The position numbers and the translations under genes were made by a program. 38,277 nt of DNA from DASRFA01 sp035651755 (GTDB lineage Bacteria; Desulfobacterota; Binatia; UBA12015), in contig DASRFA010000035.1 in assembly GCA_035651755.1 (NCBI GenBank), positions 1-38,277 on the forward strand, written 5' to 3'. This document shows positions 27,557 to 36,241 of the stretch, piece by piece. How positions within the stretch are numbered: the first letter of the stretch is position 1; each line of letters opens with the position of its first letter. The notes beneath the pieces are model-generated. The model was not told where the DNA came from. It searched no databases and worked only from the letters and a program-made list of their open reading frames with translations.

Positions 27557-28489
27557 GTGGAGCTACACAACGTCGACCTGAACAAGCTGCACGCGTTCTT
27601 CGCCGTCGCCGACGCGGGCGGCGTCTCCGCCGCGGCGCGCCGGCTCGCCGTCACCCGCTCCGCGGTGAGCCAGGCGGTCGCGGCGCTCGAGCGCGCGCTC
27701 GGCGTCGCGCTCTTCCACCGCGTGGGCCGGCGGCTCGTCGCGACCCGCGAGGGCGAGCTCCTGCGCGAGCGCTTCGCGGAGTACCAGGCGGTCCTGGCGC
27801 GCACGCTGCAGGAGGTCGTGGGCGAGCGCGGGGACGTCGCCGGGCCGGTGCGCCTCGGGGTCTATCTCGGGTTTCCGCGACCGCTGCTCGCCCGCCTGCT
27901 CGTGCGGCTCGCCGCGCGCCATCCGGCGGCCCGCCCGCAGGTCGTCTACGGCTCGCAGGACGACCTGCGCGACCGCCTGGTGGGCGGGCGGGTCGACCTC
28001 GCCTTCTCGCTTCGTCCGAGCCGCTCCGCGCGCGGCGACGTCCGCTCGACCCCTCTCTTCGAGCAGGAGCTCCTCCTGGTCGCGAGCCGCGAGCTCGCGA
28101 CCGGGCGCCATCGGCCGCGCCGTCGCTTCGCCGTCGAAGACCTCGCCCGCGTGCCGGTCGTCGACTACTACCGCTCGGACCCGCTCGTGGCGCGCTGGAT
28201 CGAGCACCACGGCGGCGGAAGGCGAGTCCGTCCGGACGTGCGCATCTGGGCGGCGACGACGGACCTCGTCCTCGAGCTCGTGCTCGCGCGCGCGGGTGCC
28301 GGCGTGCTGCCGCGATCGCTCGTCGCGCCGTTTCTCGCGCGCGGGCGCCTCGTCGCGCTCTCGACCGGTCGGCCGGAGCTCGCCGACACGGTGTGGCTCG
28401 ACGAGCTCCCGGGCGCCGATACGCCGAGCCGCCGCGCCGTCCGCGACGCCATCGTGAGCGATCTCGCCGCGCGCGCGAGCGCCGGCTGA
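27557..28489 (+). CDS. LysR-family transcriptional regulator
   Basis: 310 residues. N-terminal winged HTH (7-66: LNKLHAFFAVADAGGVSAAA, RRLAVTRSAVSQAVAALERA, FHRVGRRLVATREGE), then the two-lobed substrate-binding domain (GPVRLGVYLGFPRPLLARLL onward, with VDLAFSLRP and AGAGVLPRSLV). GTG 27557 is the only start that keeps the HTH near the N-terminus; no strong ribosome site is seen. The effector cannot be predicted. Divergence from glyA suggests glyA or one-carbon/glycine metabolism as a target. The following aroE is convergent and separated by a hairpin. Confidence 0.9.
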   Translation: MELHNVDLNKLHAFFAVADAGGVSAAARRLAVTRSAVSQAVAALERALGVALFHRVGRRLVATREGELLRERFAEYQAVLARTLQEVVGERGDVAGPVRLGVYLGFPRPLLARLLVRLAARHPAARPQVVYGSQDDLRDRLVGGRVDLAFSLRPSRSARGDVRSTPLFEQELLLVASRELATGRHRPRRRFAVEDLARVPVVDYYRSDPLVARWIEHHGGGRRVRPDVRIWAATTDLVLELVLARAGAGVLPRSLVAPFLARGRLVALSTGRPELADTVWLDELPGADTPSRRAVRDAIVSDLAARASAG

Positions 28490-28532
28490 CGCGGCGACGG
28501 CGCGCGAGCCCGCGAAGCGCGGGTCGCCGCGT
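28489..28532. terminator. Bidirectional hairpin between lysR and aroE
   Basis: A perfect 10-bp inverted repeat, ACGCGGCGAC (28489-28498) and GTCGCCGCGT (28523-28532), encloses an inner stem CCCGCG/CGCGGG with an AAG loop (28509-28523; one base shared with the outer arm). It sits exactly between two convergent genes. There are no T tracts, as is common in high-GC genomes. Confidence 0.6.
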
Positions 28533-28540
28533 GCCGACGT

Positions 28541-29416
28541 CTACGCGCGCCGCAGCGCGCGTCGCATCGCGTCGAGCGGCGCGCGCACGCCCGTCCACGC
28601 CTCGAACGACGCCGCTCCCTGATGGAGGAGCATGCCGATCCCGTTCGCGGTCGGGCGGCGCAAGCGAGCGGCGGGAGCGAGGAACGGCGTCTTCCGCGCG
28701 GTGTAGATCAGGTCGTAGAAGAGGCAGTCGTCGCGGGTGACGTCGTACGCGAGCGGCACGAACCGCTCGCCGCGCATGCCGACCGGCGTCGTGTTCACGA
28801 CGACGCCCGCGTCGGCGAGCGTCGCGCGCGCGCCCGCGCGGCCCGGGGCGAGCTCCGCGAGGTCGACGGCCGCGAGCTCCGCCGAGACGACGGGCGCGAG
28901 CGCGCGCGCGAGCTCCGCCGCCTGCTCCGGGCGGCGTGCGGCGATCGCGACCCGGCGGGCGCGCCGCCCGAGCGCGACGACCGCGGCGCGCGCCGAGCCG
29001 CCGGCGCCGAGCACCACCGCGCTCGCGAGCCGCCGCTTCGCGAGGCCGACCGCAGAGAGGTCGCGGTCGAGGCCGAGCACGTCGGTGTTGTCGCCCTCGA
29101 GGACGCCGTCGCGATTCGCGATCGAGTTGACCGCCCCGCACGCCCGCGCGCGCTCCGTCAGCCGGTCGACGTGCGGTATCACCGCCTGCTTGTGGGGAAC
29201 CGTCACGTTCACGCCGCGGATGCCGAGCGCGCGAACCCCCGCGAGCGCGGGGCCGACGTCGCGCGAATCCACGCGGAAGGCGACGTAGACGTACGGGAGG
29301 CCGGCGGCGCGGAAGGCCGCGTTGTGCATCGCCGGCGATCGCGAGTGCGCGACCGGGTCGCCGAGGACGGCCACGACCGCGGTGCGGCCGTCGATCGGGG
29401 TCGCGCGGCGCGCCAT
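28541..29416 (-). CDS. aroE: Shikimate 5-dehydrogenase
   Basis: 291 residues. Substrate domain: SRSP (25-28), GVNVTVPHKQ with catalytic Lys76, and NTD with Asp112. NADP domain: glycine-rich VVLGAGGSARAA (135-146), NTTPVGM, then YDLIYTARKTPFL and GIGMLLHQGAASFEAWTG near the C-terminus. Catalyses NADPH-dependent reduction of 3-dehydroshikimate in aromatic amino-acid synthesis. ATG 29416 is chosen because upstream sequence in this frame is Arg-rich and non-conserved. It is divergent from pfkA (149 bp gap), within which both promoters must lie. Confidence 0.95.
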   Translation of the reverse strand: MARRATPIDGRTAVVAVLGDPVAHSRSPAMHNAAFRAAGLPYVYVAFRVDSRDVGPALAGVRALGIRGVNVTVPHKQAVIPHVDRLTERARACGAVNSIANRDGVLEGDNTDVLGLDRDLSAVGLAKRRLASAVVLGAGGSARAAVVALGRRARRVAIAARRPEQAAELARALAPVVSAELAAVDLAELAPGRAGARATLADAGVVVNTTPVGMRGERFVPLAYDVTRDDCLFYDLIYTARKTPFLAPAARLRRPTANGIGMLLHQGAASFEAWTGVRAPLDAMRRALRRA

Positions 29417-29565
29417 GCGAGGCCGCGTTGTAGCCGCCGCGCGGCGGCCCGCCAAATGCCGCGGCCGACGTGTGCGCGAGCGGCAGCGCGGCCTGCCCTC
29501 ACTCCGCCGCGACGCGTCTGCTAGCGTTCCATGGGACACCAACGGGAAGAGAGGAGCCGCTTTCT

Positions 29566-30678
29566 TTGGACGTTCAGAAGATCCTCGTCATGAACGGCGG
29601 GGGGGACGCTCCCGGCCTGAACGCGGTCATCCGCGCAGCGGTCAAGCGCGCGATCCTGGGCTACGACTGGGAGGTCGTCGGAAGCATCGAGGCCTTCAAC
29701 GGCGTCCTGGACGACCCGATGCGCATCATGAAGCTCGACCTGCATTCGGTGGTCGGGCTCCTCATGCGCGGCGGCACGATCCTCGGCACGTCGAACCAGG
29801 GCGGCCCGTTCGAGTTCCCGGCGCGCCGGCCCGACGGCGAGATCGAGGTCGTCGACCGCTCCGACGAGCTCATCCGCCGCCTGCACCGGATCGGCGTCGA
29901 CGCGGTCGTGTCGATCGGCGGCGACGGCTCGCAGCGCATCGCGCAGGGGCTCTTCGAGAAGGGCCTGCCGGTCGTCGGCGTGCCGAAGACGATCGACAAC
30001 GACCTCGGCGCGACCGAGATGACGTTCGGCTTCCAGACGGCCGTCGAGACCGCGACCGACGCGATCGACAAGCTCCACACGACCGCCGAGAGCCACGACC
30101 GCGTCATCATCGTCGAGGTCATGGGGCGCGACGCCGGCTGGATCGCCCTCTCGGCCGGGCTCGCCGGCGGCGCCGACACGATCCTCATCCCCGAGATTCC
30201 GTTCGAGGTCGACCACATCGCGTTGCACGTCAAGCGGAGACGGAAGGCCGGCCACCACTTCGCGATCATCGTCGTCGCCGAGGGCGCGTTCCCGCTCGGC
30301 GGCACGGCGCTCACCGTGAAGCAGCGCGAGCCGGGCCACCCGAACCCGATCCTGGGCGGCGTCGGGCGCTGGCTCGGCGACGAGCTCGAGGTGCGAGGCT
30401 TCAAGCACACGCGCTGTTGCGTCCTCGGCCACATCCAGCGCGGCGGAATCCCGGTCCCGATGGACCGCCTCCTCGCCACCCGCTACGGCGTCGCGGTGGT
30501 CGACCTGATCGCCGAGGGGAAGTTCGGCCACATGGTCGCCCTCCGCGGCGACGACATCGTCTCCGTTCCCATCCGCGACGCGATCTCGCACTACCGGAAC
30601 GTCAACCTCGACCACAACCTCGTCCGAACCGCGCGCGGCCTCGGCGTCTGCCTCGGCGACCGGGTGCCTGCGAGCTAG
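29566..30678 (+). CDS. pfkA: 6-phosphofructokinase (PFK family, group III-like)
   Basis: 370 residues. GGGDAPGLNAVIRAAVK (11-27) is the nucleotide-binding start; GGDGS (118-122) and PKTIDNDLG (140-148) with the catalytic Asp are diagnostic; MGRDAGWIAL and LGHIQRGGIPVPMDRLLATR complete the fold. Gly at the GGDGS position is typical of ATP-dependent enzymes (PPi enzymes have GGDD). Lys in PKTIDND departs from the E. coli ATP-type PGTIDND and occurs in plant-type and group III enzymes. TTG 29566 is the likely start: GAGAGGAG lies 9 nt upstream and it gives the canonical N-terminus. Catalyses the committed step of glycolysis, and phosphate donor should be tested. Confidence 0.93.
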   Translation: MDVQKILVMNGGGDAPGLNAVIRAAVKRAILGYDWEVVGSIEAFNGVLDDPMRIMKLDLHSVVGLLMRGGTILGTSNQGGPFEFPARRPDGEIEVVDRSDELIRRLHRIGVDAVVSIGGDGSQRIAQGLFEKGLPVVGVPKTIDNDLGATEMTFGFQTAVETATDAIDKLHTTAESHDRVIIVEVMGRDAGWIALSAGLAGGADTILIPEIPFEVDHIALHVKRRRKAGHHFAIIVVAEGAFPLGGTALTVKQREPGHPNPILGGVGRWLGDELEVRGFKHTRCCVLGHIQRGGIPVPMDRLLATRYGVAVVDLIAEGKFGHMVALRGDDIVSVPIRDAISHYRNVNLDHNLVRTARGLGVCLGDRVPAS

Positions 30679-30843
30679 CTTGAGTCGCGCACGCGCCGCC
30701 GCGGGCGGCGCGGTCAGGCGCCAGCACGTCGCGAACATCGCATGCTGCCGCAGCGACGCGCGGCGAGCCGCGCGAGCGGCCACCGGCACAGTTCAGCGGG
30801 TAAACGGTCCCGTTCGCCCGGCACCGCGCTGCCTGCGGCGGGG

Positions 30844-30953
30844 GCGTCGCGTGTGCGAGCACCGGCAGCGACGTTGGAGGAGGCGGCCTTCCTTCACCAT
30901 GAGACAACAAAAGGCCGCCTCCGACAGGAGCGCCGGGCTCGCACACGCGACGC
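30844..30953. repeat. Long nested inverted repeat (REPIN/MITE-like or convergent terminator)
   Basis: Outer arms are perfect over 17 bp (30844-30860 and 30937-30953, GCGTCGCGTGTGCGAGC and its complement). Inner arms are perfect over 12 bp (30879-30890 and 30911-30922, GGAGGCGGCCTT). CCGG/CCGG-type pairing occurs between them, and the loop is 20 nt. The element lies in the 347-bp gap between the convergent pfkA and a GT-C-like gene; I see no gene in the rest of 30679-31025. It could be a bidirectional terminator, a paired REP element or a small mobile-element remnant. Confidence 0.7.
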
Positions 30954-31025
30954 TCCCGCCGCGCTCCACCGTCCCCACGTCACGTGACCGCGTCGCGCGC
31001 ACCAGCGGTCGGCGCGTCGCTGAGC

Positions 31026-32774
31026 TCACGACCGACCGCGCTTCGGCACGAACCAGATTCGAATGCGCGGCCCCGGCCGCAGCAGCGTCTCCGCGCCGAC
31101 GATCGGCACGAAGTTCAAATCGCCCGGCTCGTAGCCGCGGTCGGCCGCGACGCGCTCGATCGGGAAGTCGGCGCGCAGCTCCGCGCCGGCCTCGAGCGCG
31201 CGCACGACGCCGGCCGACGTGACGACCCTCCCGAAGCGCGGGCTCGGGTGCTCGGCGGTGACGACGATCGCGCCGCGGAACGGCGCCAGCGGATCGCGAT
31301 CGGCGTCGGGCCCGGTGCGGAGCGCGTTCACCCATCGCCACTGGCGCGGGAAGGTCGGCGGTAGCCGCCGCTGGATCTCGCTGGCGAGCGATGCATCGAT
31401 CGCCTTCGGGACTTGGACCGGACGCGGCAGGTCGGGCGCGGCGTAAGCGGCCCAGATCGGCCCGGGGAGGAACATCGTGTCGTCCGGCGACGCGTTGGCG
31501 CGGAGCCAGGCGGCTGCCGCGACGCGCGTGTCCTCGACCGCGAGGAGGCGCAGGTACGCGAGCGTCGGACGGAGCTGCAGCGCGACGACGAGAACCGCGA
31601 TCGCGGCGCGGGCGCCGGCGCGCGGCACGGCGCCGAGCGCGTAGGCGGCGAGGACCGCCAGGCAGGGAGCGAGCGGCAGCGCGTAGCGGTTGTAGACCAG
31701 GTTGCTGCGCGCGACGATGGCCGCGTAGATCGCGGCGAACGCGATGACCGGCAGGAGCGCGCGCTCCCTCCGGAAGAGCCCACGTGCGACGCCGAGGATC
31801 GCCAGCGCGATCAGCGCGACGCCGTAGCCGTTTCCGAGGACGGCGGACAGCGGATAGCGCGGCGGCGCGTCCTCCAGGAGCCGCGGCAGGACGCCGTACA
31901 GCAGATCGAGGTGGAACCGCAGGAACGCCGCGAACCGCAACGGCTCGAGGACGATCGCGGGGCTCAGAACGAGGACGGCCGCGACGCTCGCGAGCCCGGC
32001 GACGACCGCGCGCGTCGCGCGCTCGGCGAACGGCGTCGGACCCGGGGCGGCTAAGAGGGCCGCAACGATCGCGACGCCGGCGATCGCGTCGTTCTGCTTG
32101 AACGAGACCGCCGCGCCGAGGAACGCTCCGGCGAGCGCGATCGAGAGCCGCGAGCCGCTTCGCGAGTGCTCGGCGCAAGCCCACAGGAGGCCGGCGATCG
32201 CCGCGACCGGCGGCGCGTCCCACATCCCGTGGTGGAACTCGCGTACGAAGCCGAACGACGACCCGAGGAGCGCGAGCGCGATCAGTCCGATCGTTCCGTC
32301 CGCGACGGTCGCGCCGAGCCGCCGAACCGCGAAGAGCGCGCCGACCCCGCAGAGCATCGCGAGCGCACGGGCGAGCGTCCGGAAGGGGCGCGGGTCGCGC
32401 GCCCAGGCGACGAGGAAATCGAAGCGATCCGCGGTCGAGCCGGAAAGGTGCGCCGCCGCGAGCGCGCCCTCGTAGGCGAACCGAAGCGCGTTCGTCAGAC
32501 CCGACGGGTACTGCAGCGAGAGCGGCGACCAGCCGCCGCGGACGAAGTCGTAGAGGGACAGCGCGACCGGGAAGTCCTGGTCCGGATTCTGGTACGGCAG
32601 GTGGAGCGGGTAGAAGAGGAGGAGCACCGCGCCCGCGATGACCGCTGCCGCGACCCAGCGCGGTGGCCCGACCGGCTCTGCGGCCGCGTTCGGCGCTTCC
32701 CACGAAGCCCCGCGATCGTCCTCCTGCGACGCTGCCGCCGGGACGCCGGCGGCCGTGCCCTGGAGAGCCGTCAT
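31026..32774 (-). CDS. ArnT/PMT-like GT-C membrane glycosyltransferase (putative)
   Basis: 582 residues. After a 38-residue cytoplasmic N-terminus come about ten to twelve helices. The first external loop contains PYQNPDQDFPVALSLYDFVRG with closely spaced acidic residues, as in GT-C enzymes of the protein-mannosyltransferase/ArnT clan. LGSSFGFVREFHHGMWDAPP and LVYNRYALPLAPCLAVLAAY match the clan's later loops. The C-terminal 200 residues form a soluble extracytoplasmic domain. Likely transfers a sugar from a polyprenyl carrier; substrates unknown. It stands alone, divergent from the hemerythrin gene. ATG 32774 is the first reasonable start. Confidence 0.7.
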   Translation of the reverse strand: MTALQGTAAGVPAAASQEDDRGASWEAPNAAAEPVGPPRWVAAAVIAGAVLLLFYPLHLPYQNPDQDFPVALSLYDFVRGGWSPLSLQYPSGLTNALRFAYEGALAAAHLSGSTADRFDFLVAWARDPRPFRTLARALAMLCGVGALFAVRRLGATVADGTIGLIALALLGSSFGFVREFHHGMWDAPPVAAIAGLLWACAEHSRSGSRLSIALAGAFLGAAVSFKQNDAIAGVAIVAALLAAPGPTPFAERATRAVVAGLASVAAVLVLSPAIVLEPLRFAAFLRFHLDLLYGVLPRLLEDAPPRYPLSAVLGNGYGVALIALAILGVARGLFRRERALLPVIAFAAIYAAIVARSNLVYNRYALPLAPCLAVLAAYALGAVPRAGARAAIAVLVVALQLRPTLAYLRLLAVEDTRVAAAAWLRANASPDDTMFLPGPIWAAYAAPDLPRPVQVPKAIDASLASEIQRRLPPTFPRQWRWVNALRTGPDADRDPLAPFRGAIVVTAEHPSPRFGRVVTSAGVVRALEAGAELRADFPIERVAADRGYEPGDLNFVPIVGAETLLRPGPRIRIWFVPKRGRS

Positions 32775-33073
32775 CGCGGCCGATCTTCCGGGCGGCCGCC
32801 GCGAAACTCAACCGACCGCTCGGGCGCGACGGACGGCGTTTGTAGAAAGGCGGTCCGGCGAACTTACAAGCCGGCGCGCGATCGCGAGCGGCCCCCCCCG
32901 CCCCCGCCAAACACCGTCCGCGTCGCCCGCAACGGCCACACCGGCGGCCGTTTTGCATGGAAAGGTCCGGCAACGGGCTCTCTTCGGCGGTCGCGCGATG
33001 GCGACCCCCGGGCATGGGCCGCAGCGCGCTCGTGAGCTCGGTGTCGAGCCGCGGGCGGTCCGGAGGAAGGTGA
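32775..33073. other. Divergent intergenic region
   Basis: 299 bp between the membrane transferase (minus) and hemerythrin (plus) genes. It contains a small dyad TTGTA/TACAA around 32840-32870 and a run of eight C near 32892. Promoters for both genes should lie here but none is clear to me. Confidence 0.35.
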
Positions 33074-33550
33074 ATGAAAGCGACCGACCTGCTGAAGCGG
33101 CAACACCGCGACGTGAAGAAGCTCTTTCGCGAGGCCAAGAAGGCGAGCCCGCGGGAGCGCAGGCGCGTGCTCGACGAGATCGCGAGCCAGCTCGAAGCGC
33201 ACATGAAGATCGAAGAGGAGAGCTTCTACCCCGCGGTGCGCGAGATCGGCACCAAGAAGGCCGAGGAGATGGTCCCGGAGGCGTACGAGGAGCACCACGT
33301 CGTCGCGCTCGTGATCGGCGAGCTTCCCCAGGTGGACCCGAACGACGAGCGCTTCGAGGCGAAGATGACGGTCCTGGAGGAGCTCGTCGAGCACCACGTC
33401 GAGGAGGAGGAGAAGGAAATGTTCAAGCTCGCCGAGAAGCTCGGCTCGGAGCGCCTCTCCGAGCTCGGCGAGATGCTCCAGCAAGGCTTCGAGCGCTTCG
33501 TCCAGGGCGGACGGGGGCGCCCGACCGCTTCGGCCGCAGCCGGTCGCTGA
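33074..33550 (+). CDS. Hemerythrin-like (HHE) domain protein
   Basis: 158 residues, all-helical. The HHE cation-binding pattern is present: His11 (RQHRDVKKLF), His43 with nearby Glu (LEAHMKIEEESFYP), His74/75 (YEEHHVVALV) and His107/108 with Glu (VEHHVEEEEKEMF). These would hold a di-iron centre in a four-helix bundle. Such cytosolic proteins bind oxygen, NO or iron and are linked to stress responses. The C-terminus (QGGRGRPTASAAAGR) is disordered. ATG 33074 has GGAGGAAGGTGA just upstream. No operon partner; the next gene is convergent with an 18-bp gap. Confidence 0.9.
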   Translation: MKATDLLKRQHRDVKKLFREAKKASPRERRRVLDEIASQLEAHMKIEEESFYPAVREIGTKKAEEMVPEAYEEHHVVALVIGELPQVDPNDERFEAKMTVLEELVEHHVEEEEKEMFKLAEKLGSERLSELGEMLQQGFERFVQGGRGRPTASAAAGR

Positions 33551-33568
33551 CGGCGACCCCGCAGGCCG

Positions 33569-34552
33569 CTACGAGCCGCTCTCTTCGTAGGTGAGCGTCG
33601 TGCGACCGGGGATCGCGCCGTCCGCGACCAGGCGGTCCGCGGCGGCGCGATCCCCGCGCGCGTACAGATCGAGGAAGTCGAGCACGATCGCGAAGAACTC
33701 GTCGAAGTCGCTGCGCGGGTCGGCGGTGTCGAAGCCGATTTCCTCGATGCCGTGTCCGCCGCCGAGGTTCGTGACGAGCCACTTCGGCGGCGCGGCCGTC
33801 TGGTAGGCGGCGAGGCCGAGCGAGTACGGAATGGTGTCGTCGCGGTCGCCGTGGATGAATAGCGCGGGGACGCCGGCGACGTCGAAGCCGCCCGGAAACG
33901 GGAACAGGAAGCCGGAGATCGAGATCACGGCGTCGATCCGGTCGTCGCGACAGCAGCGGCCGTAAGACACGCCAAGGGACGTGATCGCGCCCAGGGAGCT
34001 TCCGAGGAGCGCGACGCGATCGCCGTCGACGCGCCCGGCGAGGTCACCGGCTTTTGCGTCGCCGCCATCGCCTTCGCGCGCGTCGCCGAGCCGGATGATC
34101 TCGCCGATCACGAAGCTCGCATCGGCGGGTTGGTTCACGACGTCGTCGGCATGATCGCCGCCGTCGGGCGCGCTCGAGCTCGTGAGCGGGTACGCCGGCG
34201 CGACGGCGACGTAGCCGGCGCGCGCGAGAGCCTCCAGCACGTGCGCGAAGCGCGCCGGGTGCGAGCGCAAGCCGTGGCTCAGGAGCACGATCGGCGACCG
34301 CCCGTCGCGGAGCGGGTAGTAGACGTCGGTCGCGATCGCGCGCGACGGCGAGCCGGGCGTGGTCTGCGTCGCGGCGGTTGGCCGGGTCGTGTCGACGAGC
34401 TCGAGCGTCGTCATCGCGACGTCGAACGGCGGAGCCGCGCCGCCCGGACCGGCTCCGCCGCCGTCCGAGCAGCCGGCGGCCAGCATGATGCCGGCCGCGA
34501 TGAGCACGGGGCCGAGCCGAGGAGGGATTTCGTGCAAGCGGGAGAGACGCAC
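33569..34552 (-). CDS. Alpha/beta-hydrolase lipoprotein (dienelactone hydrolase/PAF-acetylhydrolase-like)
   Basis: 327 residues. Lipoprotein signal peptide with lipobox LAAGC (Cys28) followed by SDGGG, so probably outer-membrane anchored. The alpha/beta-hydrolase fold shows SHGLRSHPARF (oxyanion region, 92-102), nucleophile elbow GSSLG (Ser186), acid in HGDRDDTIP (Asp236 or Asp239) and His267 in GGGHGIEEIGF. An Asp/Gly-rich insertion (125-175) precedes the nucleophile. It would hydrolyse an ester, the substrate being unknown. GTG 34552 starts the signal peptide; a GTG at 34507 would leave too short a leader. No clear ribosome site. Confidence 0.8.
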   Translation of the reverse strand: MRLSRLHEIPPRLGPVLIAAGIMLAAGCSDGGGAGPGGAAPPFDVAMTTLELVDTTRPTAATQTTPGSPSRAIATDVYYPLRDGRSPIVLLSHGLRSHPARFAHVLEALARAGYVAVAPAYPLTSSSAPDGGDHADDVVNQPADASFVIGEIIRLGDAREGDGGDAKAGDLAGRVDGDRVALLGSSLGAITSLGVSYGRCCRDDRIDAVISISGFLFPFPGGFDVAGVPALFIHGDRDDTIPYSLGLAAYQTAAPPKWLVTNLGGGHGIEEIGFDTADPRSDFDEFFAIVLDFLDLYARGDRAAADRLVADGAIPGRTTLTYEESGS

Positions 34553-34779
34553 GGCGCGACAGGCTACCCGGGTGCCGCGAGCCCGCCAAGCGCTGCGACG
34601 CGGGCTCGCGGGTGGGCTCAGACCCGATCGGCGGCGCGCGGCGGCGCCGCGGCCGAGCCGACGTTCCAGGGAAGTCCCAGGACTCCGACGGCACGGGGGC
34701 CATCCCGACGCGCTATCCGAGCGGCAGACCGACTCAACGCGCGCGATTCGACGAACGCGGACGCGCCCCCGGGGACGGC

Positions 34780-34810
34780 GCAGCGGGCGAGGACTCGCCT
34801 CGCCCGCTGC
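34780..34810 (-). terminator. recA terminator hairpin
   Basis: Perfect 12-bp stem GCAGCGGGCGAG (34780-34791) and CTCGCCCGCTGC (34799-34810) with a 7-nt loop, 12 bp after the recA stop. No T tract, but position and strength fit a terminator. The remaining 34553-34779 holds no gene that I can support. Confidence 0.65.
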
Positions 34811-34822
34811 GGTCGCGAGACG

Positions 34823-36055
34823 TTACTTCCGAGCCACGCCGCCGCGATTCGCGCTCGCCGCGGAGGGCGGCACGGCGACGCTCGCGGCCGAAGGCTTGCC
34901 GGCGCCGAGGCCGGCGTTGGCACCGGCCGGCGACGCACCCGCCGCCGACGAGCCGCCGTTGGCGGCTGCGGCCGCGCCGTTCGCGGGCGCATTGCCGTTC
35001 GTCGCGGCCGTCGGCGCTGCTCCTGCCGCAGCCGCCGCCGCCGCGGCGCGCTGGCCGCCGCGCGCGGGCACGCCGAACTTGACGCGGATCTTCGCCTCGA
35101 CCTTCTCGGCGACGTCCTGGTGGTCGCGCAGGAAGTCCTTCGCGTTCTCGCGGCCCTGCCCGATCCGTTCGCCGTCGAACGCGTACCACGAGCCGGACTT
35201 CTCTATGATGCCGGCGTCCGCGCCGAGATCGACGATCTCGCCGTCGCGCGAGATGCCCTTCCCGTAGAGGATGTCGAACTCGGCCTCTCGGAACGGCGGT
35301 GCCACCTTGTTCTTGACGATCTTCACCTTGGTGCGGCTGCCGATGACCTCGTCGCCCTGCTTGATCGCGCCGATGCGCCGGATGTCCATCCGGACCGAGG
35401 CGTAGAACTTGAGAGCGTTGCCGCCGGTCGTCGTCTCGGGGTTCCCGAACATGACGCCGATCTTCATGCGGATCTGGTTGATGAAGACGACGATCGTCCG
35501 GGAGCGCGCGATCGTCGCGGTGAGCTTCCGGAGGGCCTGCGACATGAGCCGCGCCTGGAGGCCCATCTGCGGGTCGCCCATGTCGCCCTCGAGCTCGGCG
35601 CGCGGCACGAGCGCGGCGACGGAGTCGACGACGAGGACGTCGAGCGCGCCCGAGCGGACGAGCGTCTCGGCGATCTCGAGCGCCTGCTCGCCGTTGTCGG
35701 GCTGTGAGATCAGCAGGTCCTCGAGCTTGACGCCGAGCTTCCGGGCGTAGCCGGTGTCGAGGGCGTGCTCGGCGTCGATGAAGGCGCATATGCCGCCCTC
35801 CTTCTGCGCCTCGGCGGCGACCTGGAGCGCGAGGGTGGTCTTGCCCGACGACTCCGGCCCGTAGATCTCGACCACGCGGCCGCGCGGCAGGCCGCCGACG
35901 CCGAGCGCCATGTCGAGCGACAGCGAGCCGGTCGAGATCGTGGCGATGTCGCGCTCGACGGCGTCGTCGCCGAGCTTCATGATCGCGCCCTTGCCGAACT
36001 GCTTCTCGATCTGGCTGATCGCCAGCTCTACCGCCCGATCCCGATTTGCATCCAT
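34823..36055 (-). CDS. recA: Recombinase RecA with extended Ala/Gly-rich tail
   Basis: 410 residues. Core: MDANRDRAVELAISQIEKQF start, Walker A GPESSGKT (66-73), catalytic EAHALD-like FIDAEHALD (92-100), Walker B LVVDSVAALVPRAELEG (141-157), loop L2 FGNPETTTGGNALKFYASVR (203-222) and a normal C-terminal domain to about 330. Residues 331-410 are a low-complexity Ala/Gly/Asn/Ser tail with no Asp or Glu and six Arg/Lys, whereas typical RecA ends in a short acidic tail. ATG 36055 has GGAAGG upstream; ATG 36073 is less likely. Third in pgpA-cinA-recA, 186 bp after cinA. No SOS box was recognised upstream. Functions in recombinational repair and the SOS response. Confidence 0.97.
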   Translation of the reverse strand: MDANRDRAVELAISQIEKQFGKGAIMKLGDDAVERDIATISTGSLSLDMALGVGGLPRGRVVEIYGPESSGKTTLALQVAAEAQKEGGICAFIDAEHALDTGYARKLGVKLEDLLISQPDNGEQALEIAETLVRSGALDVLVVDSVAALVPRAELEGDMGDPQMGLQARLMSQALRKLTATIARSRTIVVFINQIRMKIGVMFGNPETTTGGNALKFYASVRMDIRRIGAIKQGDEVIGSRTKVKIVKNKVAPPFREAEFDILYGKGISRDGEIVDLGADAGIIEKSGSWYAFDGERIGQGRENAKDFLRDHQDVAEKVEAKIRVKFGVPARGGQRAAAAAAAAGAAPTAATNGNAPANGAAAAANGGSSAAGASPAGANAGLGAGKPSAASVAVPPSAASANRGGVARK

Positions 36056-36241
36056 CTGCTTACCTTCCCCCATCTGCCGCCTGCCCTGAGTTCATCGCTT
36101 CGTCGCCATGGGACGGGTCGCCGCGGCCGCGTGCCCGATGCCGGGCTCCGTACCACCGCCGCGTTCGCGCTTTCCGGCCCGCGTACCCGTCGCCCGTGCA
36201 TCGTTTCGCTCGCCCGCCGCATGTTTCGCTTTTTCTTCGTA

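Noticed and set aside
36056..36241. SOS/LexA box upstream of recA
   Set aside because: No CTGT-N8-ACAG, GAAC-type or GTTC-N7-GTTC pattern recognised in the gap.
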